Of a stretch of 64,000 bases of DNA, positions 27,794 to 36,697 are shown piece after piece (within the stretch, counting starts at the first letter, position 1; the number at the start of each line of letters is the position of its first letter). The notes under the pieces were generated by a model that saw nothing but the letters and a program-made list of their open reading frames with translations, had not been told where the DNA came from and ran no database searches. Both the position numbers and the translations under genes were made by a program. This DNA comes from Roseovarius sp. MMSF_3359 (GTDB lineage: Bacteria > Pseudomonadota > Alphaproteobacteria > Rhodobacterales > Rhodobacteraceae), in NCBI RefSeq assembly GCF_030733385.1, contig NZ_JASHJC010000003.1:186001-250000 (forward strand). The letters are read 5' to 3'.

Positions 27794-28339
27794 TCATTCT
27801 CGGGACAACAACAAACCACGGCGCAGCTTGGCTGTCTTTATCTCGGATAGCCCGGCACTGAGCTTCACGCCTTCATGCTCGATGTAGTTCAAGAAAGCCA
27901 TCGACTCATCGCGTAGATGTTGATGCCTCAATACATCGGTAAGTGTGTTTGCATTGCTGTTGTTGAAAAAACGCATGAACGCAAAGTACTCCTTTGTTTT
28001 CTCGGCACCGAGCATGTAGTGGAAAAAACCTTGTTGAACCAGCGGATTGACTGCCGAGTAGTCAAATCCGTCCATGTGGATAAATAGTTCTTCTTCCTTT
28101 ACTTGCCGAGCCGAAATCAGTTCTTTTAGTTTGGTAATTTGTTCTCTGAAACGTTCATATTCGTCCAAATTCAGTTCAACCTCGGTCTTCATTACTCGGA
28201 GCGCGTTGTTTGCAGACGACCGTACTTGCATGCGAGCCAGGACAAATTGGACTAGAGCCCCGGCAACAATTCCTACAAAGAGCCAAAGCGCGTTTTGAAA
28301 GGCAGAACTACTCCAAATTCCGGTGAAAAACTCACTCAC
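27794..28339 (-). CDS. Hypothetical protein with one N-terminal membrane helix
   Basis: 181 residues: a membrane helix at about residues 15-36 ([20 protein letters not shown]), then a soluble helical domain with a coiled stretch ([20 protein letters not shown]). No family is recognised. Its DNA is clearly richer in A and T than neighbours, suggesting transfer. The GTG start (28337-28339) overlaps the thyX stop by 4 bases (GTGA), so it is coupled to thyX. Confidence 0.65.
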   Translation of the reverse strand: MSEFFTGIWSSSAFQNALWLFVGIVAGALVQFVLARMQVRSSANNALRVMKTEVELNLDEYERFREQITKLKELISARQVKEEELFIHMDGFDYSAVNPLVQQGFFHYMLGAEKTKEYFAFMRFFNNSNANTLTDVLRHQHLRDESMAFLNYIEHEGVKLSAGLSEIKTAKLRRGLLLSRE

Positions 28340-29241
28340 CCAATCACCCCTTTAAACTCCCGCCATTCCCCTTTGGACATGCCCGAGTTCTCCTGCGTCA
28401 CATCTTCGCCTTTCAACATCCGGCGGACGCAGTTGAGGGCGGTTGACGACAAGGTGGCGCCGCCCATGCGGTAGTCTTCGAACGCCTTGTACGCAAACGG
28501 CACCCAGTCGGCGGTGATGTTGCAGATGGCGTCGGCATAGACGCGGATCTCGTATTGGGCGTGGGCATCGGCGCGCAGGCGCAGGAAGTGCAGCAGGTTG
28601 TGCAGGTCGACCTTCCAGTACCACTGCGTGTAGACATTCGCGGGCAGGTTCATGCGGGCCAATTCGCGCGCAAGGCCCTGCTGACCGTCGTCCGAGATCA
28701 TCTCTTCGTAGTGGTCATAACACCGGGTGGCGTCATCGCGGAGGTAACGCAGCACGCGTTCGGCCTCTTCACCGGTCAGCGCCTCGCCCCGGCCCTGGTT
28801 GTTGATCGTCGATTGCGCGGCCAGATCGTCCGGCGCGGGGATGTAGAATTCGCGGTCGAGAATGGAGTAGCGCGCCGAGTATTCGTTAACGTTGGCGGTG
28901 CGGTGGCGGATCCACTGACGCGCGACGAAGACCGGTAGTTTGACGTGCAGCTTGATCTCGCACATCTCGAACGGGGTCGAATGCCAGTGCCGCATCAGGT
29001 AGCGAATGAGCCCCTCATCATTCTGGACCGATTTGGTGCCCTTGCCATAGCTGACGCGCGCCGCTTGGGTGATGGCGTTGTCGTCGCCCATGTAGTCGAT
29101 GACCCGAACGAACCCGTGGTCGAGCACCGGATGCGCGGTATAGAGATGCTGTTCCATACCGGGCGCCGTGGCGCGCAAGGTCTGCGTGGGCGCGCTGCGC
29201 AATTCGTCGATTTCGGCCTGCTGTTCGGGGCTAAGCGGCAT
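28336..29241 (-). CDS. thyX: FAD-dependent thymidylate synthase ThyX
   Basis: Makes dTMP from dUMP with methylenetetrahydrofolate, FAD and NADPH. The ThyX motif [15 protein letters not shown] (about residues 95-110) and the later [17 protein letters not shown] are present; the 301-residue length is normal for alphaproteobacterial ThyX. The ATG at 29241 follows AAAGGA. The frame runs 46 codons further upstream without conserved sequence. Confidence 0.95.
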   Translation of the reverse strand: MPLSPEQQAEIDELRSAPTQTLRATAPGMEQHLYTAHPVLDHGFVRVIDYMGDDNAITQAARVSYGKGTKSVQNDEGLIRYLMRHWHSTPFEMCEIKLHVKLPVFVARQWIRHRTANVNEYSARYSILDREFYIPAPDDLAAQSTINNQGRGEALTGEEAERVLRYLRDDATRCYDHYEEMISDDGQQGLARELARMNLPANVYTQWYWKVDLHNLLHFLRLRADAHAQYEIRVYADAICNITADWVPFAYKAFEDYRMGGATLSSTALNCVRRMLKGEDVTQENSGMSKGEWREFKGVIG

Positions 29242-29427
29242 GGGTTGTCCTTTCCACATCAAAGGGGCGAGTCGGCTTCCACTATATCTGGTGGAGAGAC
29301 CTGAGGGTACAGACAATATCAGGGGATTTGGACAGGGCAACAGGGATTCGGAGGAATCTGCCATCGGGGGTCGACACACCCGCGAACGGGGCTATCTTTG
29401 GGTGAGGTCAACAGGAGGAGCGCGGGG

Positions 29428-29856
29428 ATGAAAATCAGGTATTTACATACGATGGTGCGGGTGAAGGATCTGGACGCGTCGATCGCGTTTTTCGCGCTGT
29501 TGGGGCTTAAGGAAACCCGGCGGTGGGACAATGAGGGCGGACGTTTCACACTTGTGTTCATGGCGCCCGAGGGACAGGAGGAATGCCCGGTCGAGCTGAC
29601 CTATAACTGGGACGGGGATGACGGGCTGCCGAGCGACAGCCGGCATTTTGGTCACCTGGCCTACCGGGTCGAGAACATTTACGACATCTGCCAGCACCTG
29701 ATGGACAATGGCGTTACGATCAATCGGCCGCCGCGCGATGGTCACATGGCTTTTGTCCGCAGCCCGGACAATGTCTCGATCGAGTTGCTGCAGGAGGGCG
29801 ACAGCCTGCCCCCGCACGAGCCTTGGGCCAGCATGGAGAACACGGGACATTGGTGA
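29428..29856 (+). CDS. gloA: Lactoylglutathione lyase (glyoxalase I)
   Basis: Converts the methylglyoxal-glutathione adduct to S-lactoylglutathione. 142 residues of VOC fold with metal ligands visible as His in YLHTMVRV, Glu in CPVELTYNW, His in HFGHLAYRV and Glu in VSIELLQ. ATG at 29428 follows AGGAGG at about 8 bases. Its stop overlaps the next start (GTGA), linking it with two DUF1194 genes. Confidence 0.92.
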   Translation: MKIRYLHTMVRVKDLDASIAFFALLGLKETRRWDNEGGRFTLVFMAPEGQEECPVELTYNWDGDDGLPSDSRHFGHLAYRVENIYDICQHLMDNGVTINRPPRDGHMAFVRSPDNVSIELLQEGDSLPPHEPWASMENTGHW

Positions 29857-30557
29857 GGGCCGCGGCCATACTGGCCGCGTGTTTGCTGGCCGGGGTGGCG
29901 CAGGCGCAATGCAGGCTGGCGCTTGCTCTGGCGCTCGATGTGTCGTCGTCGGTCAATGGTGTTGAATACGACCTGCAGCGCCGGGGGCTGGCCGCGGCGC
30001 TGAATTCCGAAGACGTGCGCCACGCGATCCTGAACGGCGCACCGGGCGACGTGGCCCTCGCGGTCTATGAATGGAGTGGCCGCACACAGCAGAAGCTGCA
30101 TCTCGATTGGGTTCCACTGCGCAGCGCATCCGACATTGATCGGGCGGTTGTTACCCTCGCCGGTATGACCCGCAGTTTTGATGAGTTTCCGACGGCCATC
30201 GGCCATGGGCTGGCGTATGGCGCGCTGTTGTTGCAACGCGCACCGGATTGCGCGCGCCGGGTCATCGACGTGTCGGGAGACGGGCGCAACAACCATGGCT
30301 TTGGTCCACGCGCCGCCTACCGGCACTTCCCGATGGAAGGGGTGACCGTCAACGGGCTGGTCATCATGGGCGATCAGGGCGACGTGCTTGACTACTACCA
30401 CAACCAGGTCAAATTCGGACCCGCCGCCTTCGTAGAGGTGGCCAACGGGTTCGACGATTTCGAAGCGGCGATGACGCGCAAGCTCTATCGGGAAATCAGC
30501 GATCTAGTGATTGGTACACCCCGACCGGAGCAATCGGCACCCGGTCCGCGCGGATGA
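29853..30557 (+). CDS. Secreted DUF1194 protein (von Willebrand A-like)
   Basis: 234 residues starting at a GTG that overlaps the gloA stop. Signal peptide VRAAAILAACLLAGVAQAQC, then a vWA-like fold with a MIDAS-type DVSSSV motif (DxSxS) near residue 30, VIDVSGDGRNN in the middle and FEAAMTRKLYREI at the end. DUF1194 proteins are periplasmic and typical of alphaproteobacteria; function unknown. A paralogue follows with a 4-base overlap. Confidence 0.85.
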   Translation: MRAAAILAACLLAGVAQAQCRLALALALDVSSSVNGVEYDLQRRGLAAALNSEDVRHAILNGAPGDVALAVYEWSGRTQQKLHLDWVPLRSASDIDRAVVTLAGMTRSFDEFPTAIGHGLAYGALLLQRAPDCARRVIDVSGDGRNNHGFGPRAAYRHFPMEGVTVNGLVIMGDQGDVLDYYHNQVKFGPAAFVEVANGFDDFEAAMTRKLYREISDLVIGTPRPEQSAPGPRG

Positions 30558-31309
30558 TCCGGCGGGCGATCGCTTTCGCCACGGCAGCATGTCTGGCCGC
30601 ACCTGCCCTTGGGGCCGACCTTGCATGCCGGCAAGCACTGGCACTTGGTCTTGATGTCTCGGGCTCTGTTGATGAAGAAGAATACCGTCTTCAACTGGAC
30701 GGCCTCGCGGCAGCCTTGCGCGCACCGCAAGTGCAGGAGGCGTTCCTGGCCATGCCCCAGGCCCCGGTGGAGCTTGCGATTTTCGAATGGAGCGGCCTGA
30801 ACCAGCACCGGCTTCTGGTGGATTGGACCCCGGTCACCGACGCGGAAACACTGGGCCGGATTTCAGCCCGTCTCAGAGGCACATTCGGCAGCTATACCGA
30901 CCCCTCGACTGCCATCGGGGCGGCAATGGTTTTCGGCGCGGGCCTTCTGGACCAACGGCAGAATTGCTGGCAGCATACGCTCGACATTTCCGGTGACGGT
31001 CCGGCCAATATCGGCCCCGCACCGGGCCTTATTCCGGATGCGGTACTCGGCGGGATCACGATTAACGGCCTTGTCATCACCCCCGCATCCCGCGCGAACA
31101 CCACCAAGAACCTTCGCAACGTGAAGACCCTTCTGGAATACTACCAGGCGCAGGTCACCCGCGGTCCGGGTGCATTTGTCGAAACGGCAGATGATTTTGC
31201 GGATTTCGAAAACGCGATGACCCGCAAACTCCTGCGAGAGCTTGCGGGCCTTTCACTGTCCCAGGCTTCCCCGGTGTCTTTGCCCGGGGATGAACCCTTG
31301 CCTCAGTAA
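30554..31309 (+). CDS. Secreted DUF1194 protein, tandem paralogue
   Basis: 251 residues; signal peptide MIRRAIAFATAACLAAPALG, MIDAS-type GLDVSGSVDEEEY, central DISGDGPANIG and end FENAMTRKLLREL. It shares the domain plan of the preceding protein but is clearly diverged, so the duplication is old. ATG overlaps the upstream stop (ATGA). It converges with a MarR gene with 7 bases shared. Confidence 0.85.
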   Translation: MIRRAIAFATAACLAAPALGADLACRQALALGLDVSGSVDEEEYRLQLDGLAAALRAPQVQEAFLAMPQAPVELAIFEWSGLNQHRLLVDWTPVTDAETLGRISARLRGTFGSYTDPSTAIGAAMVFGAGLLDQRQNCWQHTLDISGDGPANIGPAPGLIPDAVLGGITINGLVITPASRANTTKNLRNVKTLLEYYQAQVTRGPGAFVETADDFADFENAMTRKLLRELAGLSLSQASPVSLPGDEPLPQ

Positions 31310-31803
31310 ATGTAACGGATCTGATCGGTCCAGTAGCGTTCCACCCGCCGCAGCGATGCCGTGATCCGGTCGATGCCATCGTCGCCCAGAACCCCTTTGC
31401 CCTTGAGCCCCTCCGCGTGGCGCTCGAACAGGCCGCTCACGATGTCGCGGATATTGCGGCCTTTTTCGGTCAGGCGCACGCGCACCGAGCGGCGGTCGAT
31501 TTCGCAACGCTGATGGTGCATGTAGCCCATTTCGACCAGTTTCTTGAGGTTATAGCTGACATTGCTGCCCTGGTAATAACCACGGGTCTTGAGTTCGCCC
31601 GCCGTCACTTCGTTGTCGCCGATATTGAAAAGCAACAGCGCCTGTACCGCGTTGATCTCCAGAACACCGACACGCTCAAACTCATCCTTGATAACATCCA
31701 GCAACAGCCGATGCAGACGTTCCACCAGGGCGAGGGCATCGAGATAACCACTCATGAATTCCGTATTGCCAAGTGGCGCGTTGATAGGGGTGTGCAAACT
31801 CAT
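31303..31803 (-). CDS. MarR family regulator, LdtR-like
   Basis: 166 residues with a winged helix: VTAGELKTRGYYQGSNVSYN, then LKKLVEMGYMHHQ and wing CEIDRRSVRVRLTEKGR. The sequence GYYQGSNVSYNLKKLV resembles LdtR, an alphaproteobacterial MarR-type activator of an L,D-transpeptidase gene linked to osmotic stress; the assignment is by resemblance. The ATG at 31803 follows GGAGA by 6 bases. Confidence 0.82.
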   Translation of the reverse strand: MSLHTPINAPLGNTEFMSGYLDALALVERLHRLLLDVIKDEFERVGVLEINAVQALLLFNIGDNEVTAGELKTRGYYQGSNVSYNLKKLVEMGYMHHQRCEIDRRSVRVRLTEKGRNIRDIVSGLFERHAEGLKGKGVLGDDGIDRITASLRRVERYWTDQIRYIY

Positions 31804-32171
31804 AATTGTCTCCGTGACATACTGCTCAAACGGAACATAAGGTGAAAATGCCCAATAATCGGTTAAACACAAACAATAGCGTCTAAAATTTAATCTACCC
31901 TGTGTAACAGGGCCTCAATCACGCCCGAGCCGCGCGACAGGCACACCGCCCGGGGCGCATATAGGCCCGCCCACAACGGTGGTGCTCGCTCTGCCCACCT
32001 GTGTGTCCATGCAAAGTGAAGACCGCATACAGCCCCACGCATTGGCCCCTGCTCGTCCATGACCAACGCGCATGAAGAATATTTTTCGCCATCAGGCGTC
32101 GATAATTCGCACATCAATCCGAAAGATCGGTCAAGAATGAGAATCACGGGTCATCGAACGGGGAGGTGAAG
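31804..32171. other. Divergent promoter region between MarR and aldehyde dehydrogenase genes
   Basis: 368 bases without a convincing gene. AT-rich around 31840-31895, consistent with the MarR promoter, followed by a dyad CCCTGT-GTA-ACAGGG at 31898-31912. The leftward 85-codon frame at 31890-32147 shows no protein-like features. Confidence 0.5.
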
Positions 32172-33653
32172 ATGGGCGACATACAGGAATACCGGATGTT
32201 GATCGCAGGCGAATGGGTCGCGGCGTCCGACGGCGGTACGTTCGACAGCCGGAACCCGACCACCGGTGAGGTCTGGTCCCGTGTCCCCGAGGCGACCGAG
32301 GCGGATGTTGACCGCGCCGTGCGCGCAGCCCATGACGCCTTTACCACGGGCCCCTGGTCGAAAATGACACCCTCCGAGCGCGGTAGACACCTGCGGCGGC
32401 TCGCCGAACTTCTGGCCGACAAATCAGAAGAGCTGGGCCGGATCGAGACGATTGACACCGGCAAGATGCTCAAGGAAACCCGCTGGCAGGCGAAGTACAT
32501 CGCCGAGTTCTTCCAGTTCTACGCCGGCTGCGCCGACAAGATCAGCGGCGAGACCCTGCCAATCGACAAGCCCGACATGTTTGCCTTTACCAAGCGCGAA
32601 CCCCTTGGCGTGGTGGCCGCCGTCGTCCCGTGGAACTCGCAACTTTTCCTCGTGGCAGTGAAGATCGGCCCGGCGCTGGCGGCGGGGAATACGGTGGTGC
32701 TGAAAGCGTCGGAACATGCCTCTGCCGCGATGCTCGAATTCGGGAAACTCATCGAGGAGGCCGGTTTTCCACCGGGCGTCGTCAATATCGTGACCGGCCA
32801 TGGCGATCCCTGCGGTCGCGCGCTGACCGGGCACAAGCTGGTGGCGCGGATTTCCTTTACCGGCGGGCCGGGCGCCGCGCGCCATGTGCTTGAGAACTCA
32901 AAGAACAACTTCGCCGAAGTGTCGCTGGAACTCGGCGGCAAGTCCCCCTTCATCGTCTTTGACGACGCCAATATCGAAAGCGCGGTCAACGCCTCCATCG
33001 CGGGAATTTTCGGCGCCACAGGGCAAAGCTGCGTTGCCGGATCGCGGCTCTATCTACACGAAGACATCGCCGATGAGTTCCTCGACCGGATGGTGGCACA
33101 GGCGCGCGAGATCATGATTGGCGACCCGCTTCTGGAGGAAACCCAGATGGGGCCGCTCTGCACGGTGGGCCAGCGAGATCACATCGAGGCGGAGATTGCC
33201 CATGCCGTGACCGAAGGCGCCGATGTGCTGACCGGCGGCAAACGGCCCGAGGGCAAAGATGGGCTGTTTTTTGAGCCCACGATCCTCGCCTGCCCGCGGC
33301 AGGATTTGCGCATCGTCGATACCGAGCTTTTCGGCCCTGTCCTCTGCGCGCAACGCTTCAAGACCGAGGAAGAAGTGATTGAACTGGCCAACGACACCGA
33401 ACACGGGCTCGCCGCCGGGATCTTCACCCGTGACAGCGCGCGGAGCCTGCGCATGGCCGATGCGGTCCGCGCTGGGATCGTCTGGGTGAACACCTATCGC
33501 GTCGTCTCGCCCATCGCCGAATTCGGCGGCATCAAGGGGTCCGGCTATGGCCGCGAAAGCGGGTTCCAGGCAATGTATGATTACACCCGCCCCAAGACCG
33601 TCTGGATGAACACGTCGGACGAACCGATGGCCAACCCGTTCGTGATGCGTTGA
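32172..33653 (+). CDS. Aldehyde dehydrogenase family protein
   Basis: NAD(P)-dependent oxidation of an aldehyde to its acid, 493 residues. Catalytic Glu in SLELGGKSPF, catalytic Cys in GATGQSCVAGSR and the cofactor-binding VVPWNSQLF region are intact. ATG at 32172 follows GGAGG. It heads an operon of Rieske oxygenase, flavin oxidoreductase, CaiD-like hydratase and carnitine dehydrogenase-like genes; 4-trimethylaminobutyraldehyde is a reasonable substrate guess but betaine aldehyde or others fit too. Confidence 0.88.
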   Translation: MGDIQEYRMLIAGEWVAASDGGTFDSRNPTTGEVWSRVPEATEADVDRAVRAAHDAFTTGPWSKMTPSERGRHLRRLAELLADKSEELGRIETIDTGKMLKETRWQAKYIAEFFQFYAGCADKISGETLPIDKPDMFAFTKREPLGVVAAVVPWNSQLFLVAVKIGPALAAGNTVVLKASEHASAAMLEFGKLIEEAGFPPGVVNIVTGHGDPCGRALTGHKLVARISFTGGPGAARHVLENSKNNFAEVSLELGGKSPFIVFDDANIESAVNASIAGIFGATGQSCVAGSRLYLHEDIADEFLDRMVAQAREIMIGDPLLEETQMGPLCTVGQRDHIEAEIAHAVTEGADVLTGGKRPEGKDGLFFEPTILACPRQDLRIVDTELFGPVLCAQRFKTEEEVIELANDTEHGLAAGIFTRDSARSLRMADAVRAGIVWVNTYRVVSPIAEFGGIKGSGYGRESGFQAMYDYTRPKTVWMNTSDEPMANPFVMR

Positions 33654-33655
33654 CC

Positions 33656-34819
33656 ATGCAGGCTCTGCCTCCTTTCACACCAGATTTGTCGGCGGCCTTC
33701 GCGCGGTGTCAGGCGCCGGTCGAACAGGCGCATTCGCTGCCGCCCGCCTGCTATACCTCTGCGGGGCTGTGCGACGTCGAGGCGGCGACCGTATTCGGCG
33801 GCTGGATTGGGGTCGGACGCGCAGATATGGTGCCGGAACCGGGCGACTACATCGCGCTCGATATACTGGGTCACGCGATCATCCTGCTGCGCGACCGCGA
33901 CGGGGTTTTGCGCGCCTTCGCCAATGCCTGTCGGCACCGGGGCGCGCGGCTGGTCGATGACACGGGCAATTGCCGGGGCTTGAAATGCCCTTTCCACGCG
34001 TGGGCCTACCGGCTGGACGGCACCCTCGCCGCTGCCCCGCGCATGGACGAGGCGGAAGGTTTCTGCAAAAGCGATTACGGGCTGCACGGTTATGCCGCCG
34101 AAGAACGGTTAGGGTTTGCCTTCATCTCTCTGGCCCCGCCCGCACAGCCGCTGGACGACGCCCTGGGTGATTTCGCGGATATCCACGCCCCTTGGCCATT
34201 GGCGGGCATGGTGACGACCCGGCGCGAGGTGCTGGAGGTCGCGTGCAATTGGAAGGCCTTTCTGGAGGTCTTCAACGAATACTATCACCTCCCCTTCGTG
34301 CATCGCGACTCGATTGACGCGGTCTATGACCAACCCGACCCGGCGGAGCAGACCACCGGGGCCTACGCAACGCAGTTCGGCGCGACCGAGGGCACTGGCG
34401 GATTGCTCGAGCGGCAGCAAAATCAGGCGCTGCCACCCATCCCGCAGCTCAAGGGCCGCGCCGCATCGGGTGTGCGCTATACTTGGGTCTTTCCCAACAT
34501 GACTTTCGCTGCCGGGACCGACGCGCTGTGGGTCTATGAGGCCTATCCGCTTGGTCCCAATCGCTGCAAGGTCGTCCAATCGGCCTGCTTCCCGCCGGAA
34601 ACGCTGGCTCTGCCCGGATCGGACACCAAGATCGCGGCCTATCACGAACGCCTCGACGCGGCCTTGGCCGAAGACATTCCGGCGCTGGAGAACCAACAGC
34701 GCGGATTGCGCTCTCCGGCAGCGACACAGGGTCGGTTTCAGCCGTTACTGGAGCCGAACGTCGCACGTTTTGCCAACTGGTACGCAACGAAAATGATGGG
34801 GGAAGCCCGGCAGATCTGA
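33656..34819 (+). CDS. Rieske-type ring-hydroxylating/demethylating oxygenase, alpha subunit
   Basis: 387 residues. [2Fe-2S] ligands Cys92-x-His94 (CRHRGARL) and Cys111-xx-His114 (CPFHAW); mononuclear iron site in NEYYHLPFVH after NWKAFLEVF. The end LLEPNVARFANWYATKM resembles oxygenases that demethylate or cleave quaternary amines (GbcA, stachydrine demethylase). No reductase partner is encoded in the window. It begins 2 bases after the aldehyde dehydrogenase stop; a TTG at 33650 is an alternative start. Confidence 0.82.
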   Translation: MQALPPFTPDLSAAFARCQAPVEQAHSLPPACYTSAGLCDVEAATVFGGWIGVGRADMVPEPGDYIALDILGHAIILLRDRDGVLRAFANACRHRGARLVDDTGNCRGLKCPFHAWAYRLDGTLAAAPRMDEAEGFCKSDYGLHGYAAEERLGFAFISLAPPAQPLDDALGDFADIHAPWPLAGMVTTRREVLEVACNWKAFLEVFNEYYHLPFVHRDSIDAVYDQPDPAEQTTGAYATQFGATEGTGGLLERQQNQALPPIPQLKGRAASGVRYTWVFPNMTFAAGTDALWVYEAYPLGPNRCKVVQSACFPPETLALPGSDTKIAAYHERLDAALAEDIPALENQQRGLRSPAATQGRFQPLLEPNVARFANWYATKMMGEARQI

Positions 34820-34841
34820 CGGGCTTGTGCGGAGGATATCC

Positions 34842-35876
34842 ATGAAGTTTCAACTGGCTGTCAATCTGGAGCGCATGGACGCAAGCGCGGACATGCAGGA
34901 TGTCGCGCGACATACGCTCGACATGGTGCAGATGGCCGAACAGGGCGGGTTCAACATCGTCTGGGCCGCCGAACACCACGCGCTTGAGATGACCATTGCG
35001 CCCAACCCGTTCCAGATCCTGACCTGGTGGGCGCAGCATACGGACCGCATCCGGCTTGGCACCGCCGTGGCCACCGCCGCCTACTGGCATCCGATCAACC
35101 TCGCCGGTGAGGCCGCAATGCTTGACCTCATCAGTGGCGGGCGATTGGAATTCGGTATTGGATCAGGGGCTTACCAGCGGGAGTTCGACCGGATGCGGCC
35201 CGGGCTGAAGCAATCCGATGCCTGGCAATACATGCAGGAAATGCTGCCTGTCGTCCGCGCCCTTTGGCAGGGTGATTTGGCCCATGACGGCGAATACTGG
35301 CAATTCCCAACCGCAACCTCCTGCCCCAAACCGGTGCAGGCGGAGGTTCCCGTTTGGGTCGCGGCGCGCTCGCCCATTACGTATGATTACGCCCTGCGCG
35401 AGAAATGCCATGTGATGAGCTGGCCTCTGACCCGCCCGTTCTCCGAGGCGGAATTGTACAAAAAGCACCTGGATGAGGCAGTTATCAAGGCAGATAACGG
35501 GTTCAGGCCCATTTTTGCGATGATGCGCCACGCGGCGGTCTATGACAACGACGCCGACCGGCAGAAGGCGCTCGATGCGATCCGCCTGGTGCTGGGACAG
35601 TTCGAAAACCTGTTCCGCAATGCAGGTGGCGTGCAGGATGGCTTCCCCAAGCAAATCCCGCTGGAAGAGCTTGAAGGCCGCGAACAGTACGATCCCGCCA
35701 TGCTCGAAGAAAACCTGCTCTTCGGCTCGCCGGACCAGGTGATCAAAAAAATCAAACGATATGAGGCGCTTGGGGTGGATGAGTTCATCTACTACGCCTC
35801 GATGGGGCTCGATATGGAGACGCAGAAGAGGTCGATGAAACTCTTCTGCGACGAAGTCATCCCCGCTTTCAACTAA
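34842..35876 (+). CDS. LLM class flavin-dependent oxidoreductase
   Basis: 344 residues of luciferase-like TIM barrel. FNIVWAAEHHALEMTIAPNP near the N-terminus and LISGGRLEFGIGSGAYQREF are family signatures. Such enzymes use reduced FMN and oxygen and need a separate flavin reductase, not found here. GGAGGA precedes the ATG at 34842. Fourth enzymatic step of this operon cannot be assigned from sequence; its presence is unusual in a carnitine-type cluster. Confidence 0.83.
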   Translation: MKFQLAVNLERMDASADMQDVARHTLDMVQMAEQGGFNIVWAAEHHALEMTIAPNPFQILTWWAQHTDRIRLGTAVATAAYWHPINLAGEAAMLDLISGGRLEFGIGSGAYQREFDRMRPGLKQSDAWQYMQEMLPVVRALWQGDLAHDGEYWQFPTATSCPKPVQAEVPVWVAARSPITYDYALREKCHVMSWPLTRPFSEAELYKKHLDEAVIKADNGFRPIFAMMRHAAVYDNDADRQKALDAIRLVLGQFENLFRNAGGVQDGFPKQIPLEELEGREQYDPAMLEENLLFGSPDQVIKKIKRYEALGVDEFIYYASMGLDMETQKRSMKLFCDEVIPAFN

Positions 35877-35888
35877 GGAGAACAGGTT

Positions 35889-36692
35889 ATGTCTGACGGC
35901 GTAAAGGTGGTCCGCGAGGGCCATGTTCTGGAGGTCACGCTGGACCGTCCCAAGGTGAACGCGATTGACGTCCCGACCTCGCAGGCGCTCGCCGCCGCGT
36001 TTCAGGAATTGCACGAGGACAAGGATCTGCGTTGTGCGATCCTGACCGGGGGCGGCGACAAGATCTTTTCCGCCGGTTGGGACCTCAAGGCGCTCAACGA
36101 TGGTGAGATGAGCCTCGATAACTGGTGGGAGACCGACGATTACGGTTTTGGCGGCTTCACCGGCCTCACCGAGAACTGGGCGCTCAACAAGCCGGTGATC
36201 GCCGCGATCAACGGGCTGGCCATTGGCGGCGGGTTCGAGATGGCGATGGGGTGCGACCTGCTGATCGCCGCGGATCACGTCGAATTCGGGTTGCCGGAAA
36301 TGCCGCTTGGCATCGTCCCGGATGCGGGCGCGCTGCAACGCCTGCCCCGGCGCATCCCGCATAATATCGCGATGGAAATGTTCCTTCTGGGCCGCCGGAT
36401 GAGTGCCGAGGAGGCCGCCCATTACGGGCTGGTCAACAAGGTCGTCCCAAAGGACCAGTTGATGGACGCGGCACGGGAATGGGCGGCCTCCATCGCATGG
36501 TCGGCGCCATTGGCGATGCAGTCAGTCAAGGAAGTGCAGCGCGAGATCGAATGCGTGCCGCTGGAGCAGGCGTTCCACAAGATGCGTACCGACCCGATGC
36601 CGACCTACCGCAAGATGCTCAAATCCGACGATGCCGCCGAGGGTGTCGCGGCCTTTGTCGAAAAGCGCGAACCCAATTTCAAAGGGGAGTGA
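35889..36692 (+). CDS. Enoyl-CoA hydratase, CaiD-like
   Basis: 267-residue crotonase. VTLDRPKVNAID, FSAGWDLKALNDGE, GFGGFTGLTE and FGLPEMPLGIVPDAG follow E. coli CaiD (crotonobetainyl-CoA hydratase) closely, including SAGWDLKA and the Glu pair of the active site. It would hydrate crotonobetainyl-CoA to carnitinyl-CoA. AAGGAG precedes the ATG. Neighbours (carnitine dehydrogenase-like, BKACE) support this, but a general enoyl-CoA hydratase is possible. Confidence 0.83.
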   Translation: MSDGVKVVREGHVLEVTLDRPKVNAIDVPTSQALAAAFQELHEDKDLRCAILTGGGDKIFSAGWDLKALNDGEMSLDNWWETDDYGFGGFTGLTENWALNKPVIAAINGLAIGGGFEMAMGCDLLIAADHVEFGLPEMPLGIVPDAGALQRLPRRIPHNIAMEMFLLGRRMSAEEAAHYGLVNKVVPKDQLMDAAREWAASIAWSAPLAMQSVKEVQREIECVPLEQAFHKMRTDPMPTYRKMLKSDDAAEGVAAFVEKREPNFKGE

Positions 36693-36697
36693 GACCC

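Noticed and set aside
27256-27819. Leftward 187-codon frame
   Set aside because: Arg/Pro/Ala-rich composition, overlaps the end of the 27794 gene, no domain; read as non-coding.
31890-32147. Leftward 85-codon frame
   Set aside because: No ribosome binding site or protein-like pattern; more likely part of a divergent promoter region.
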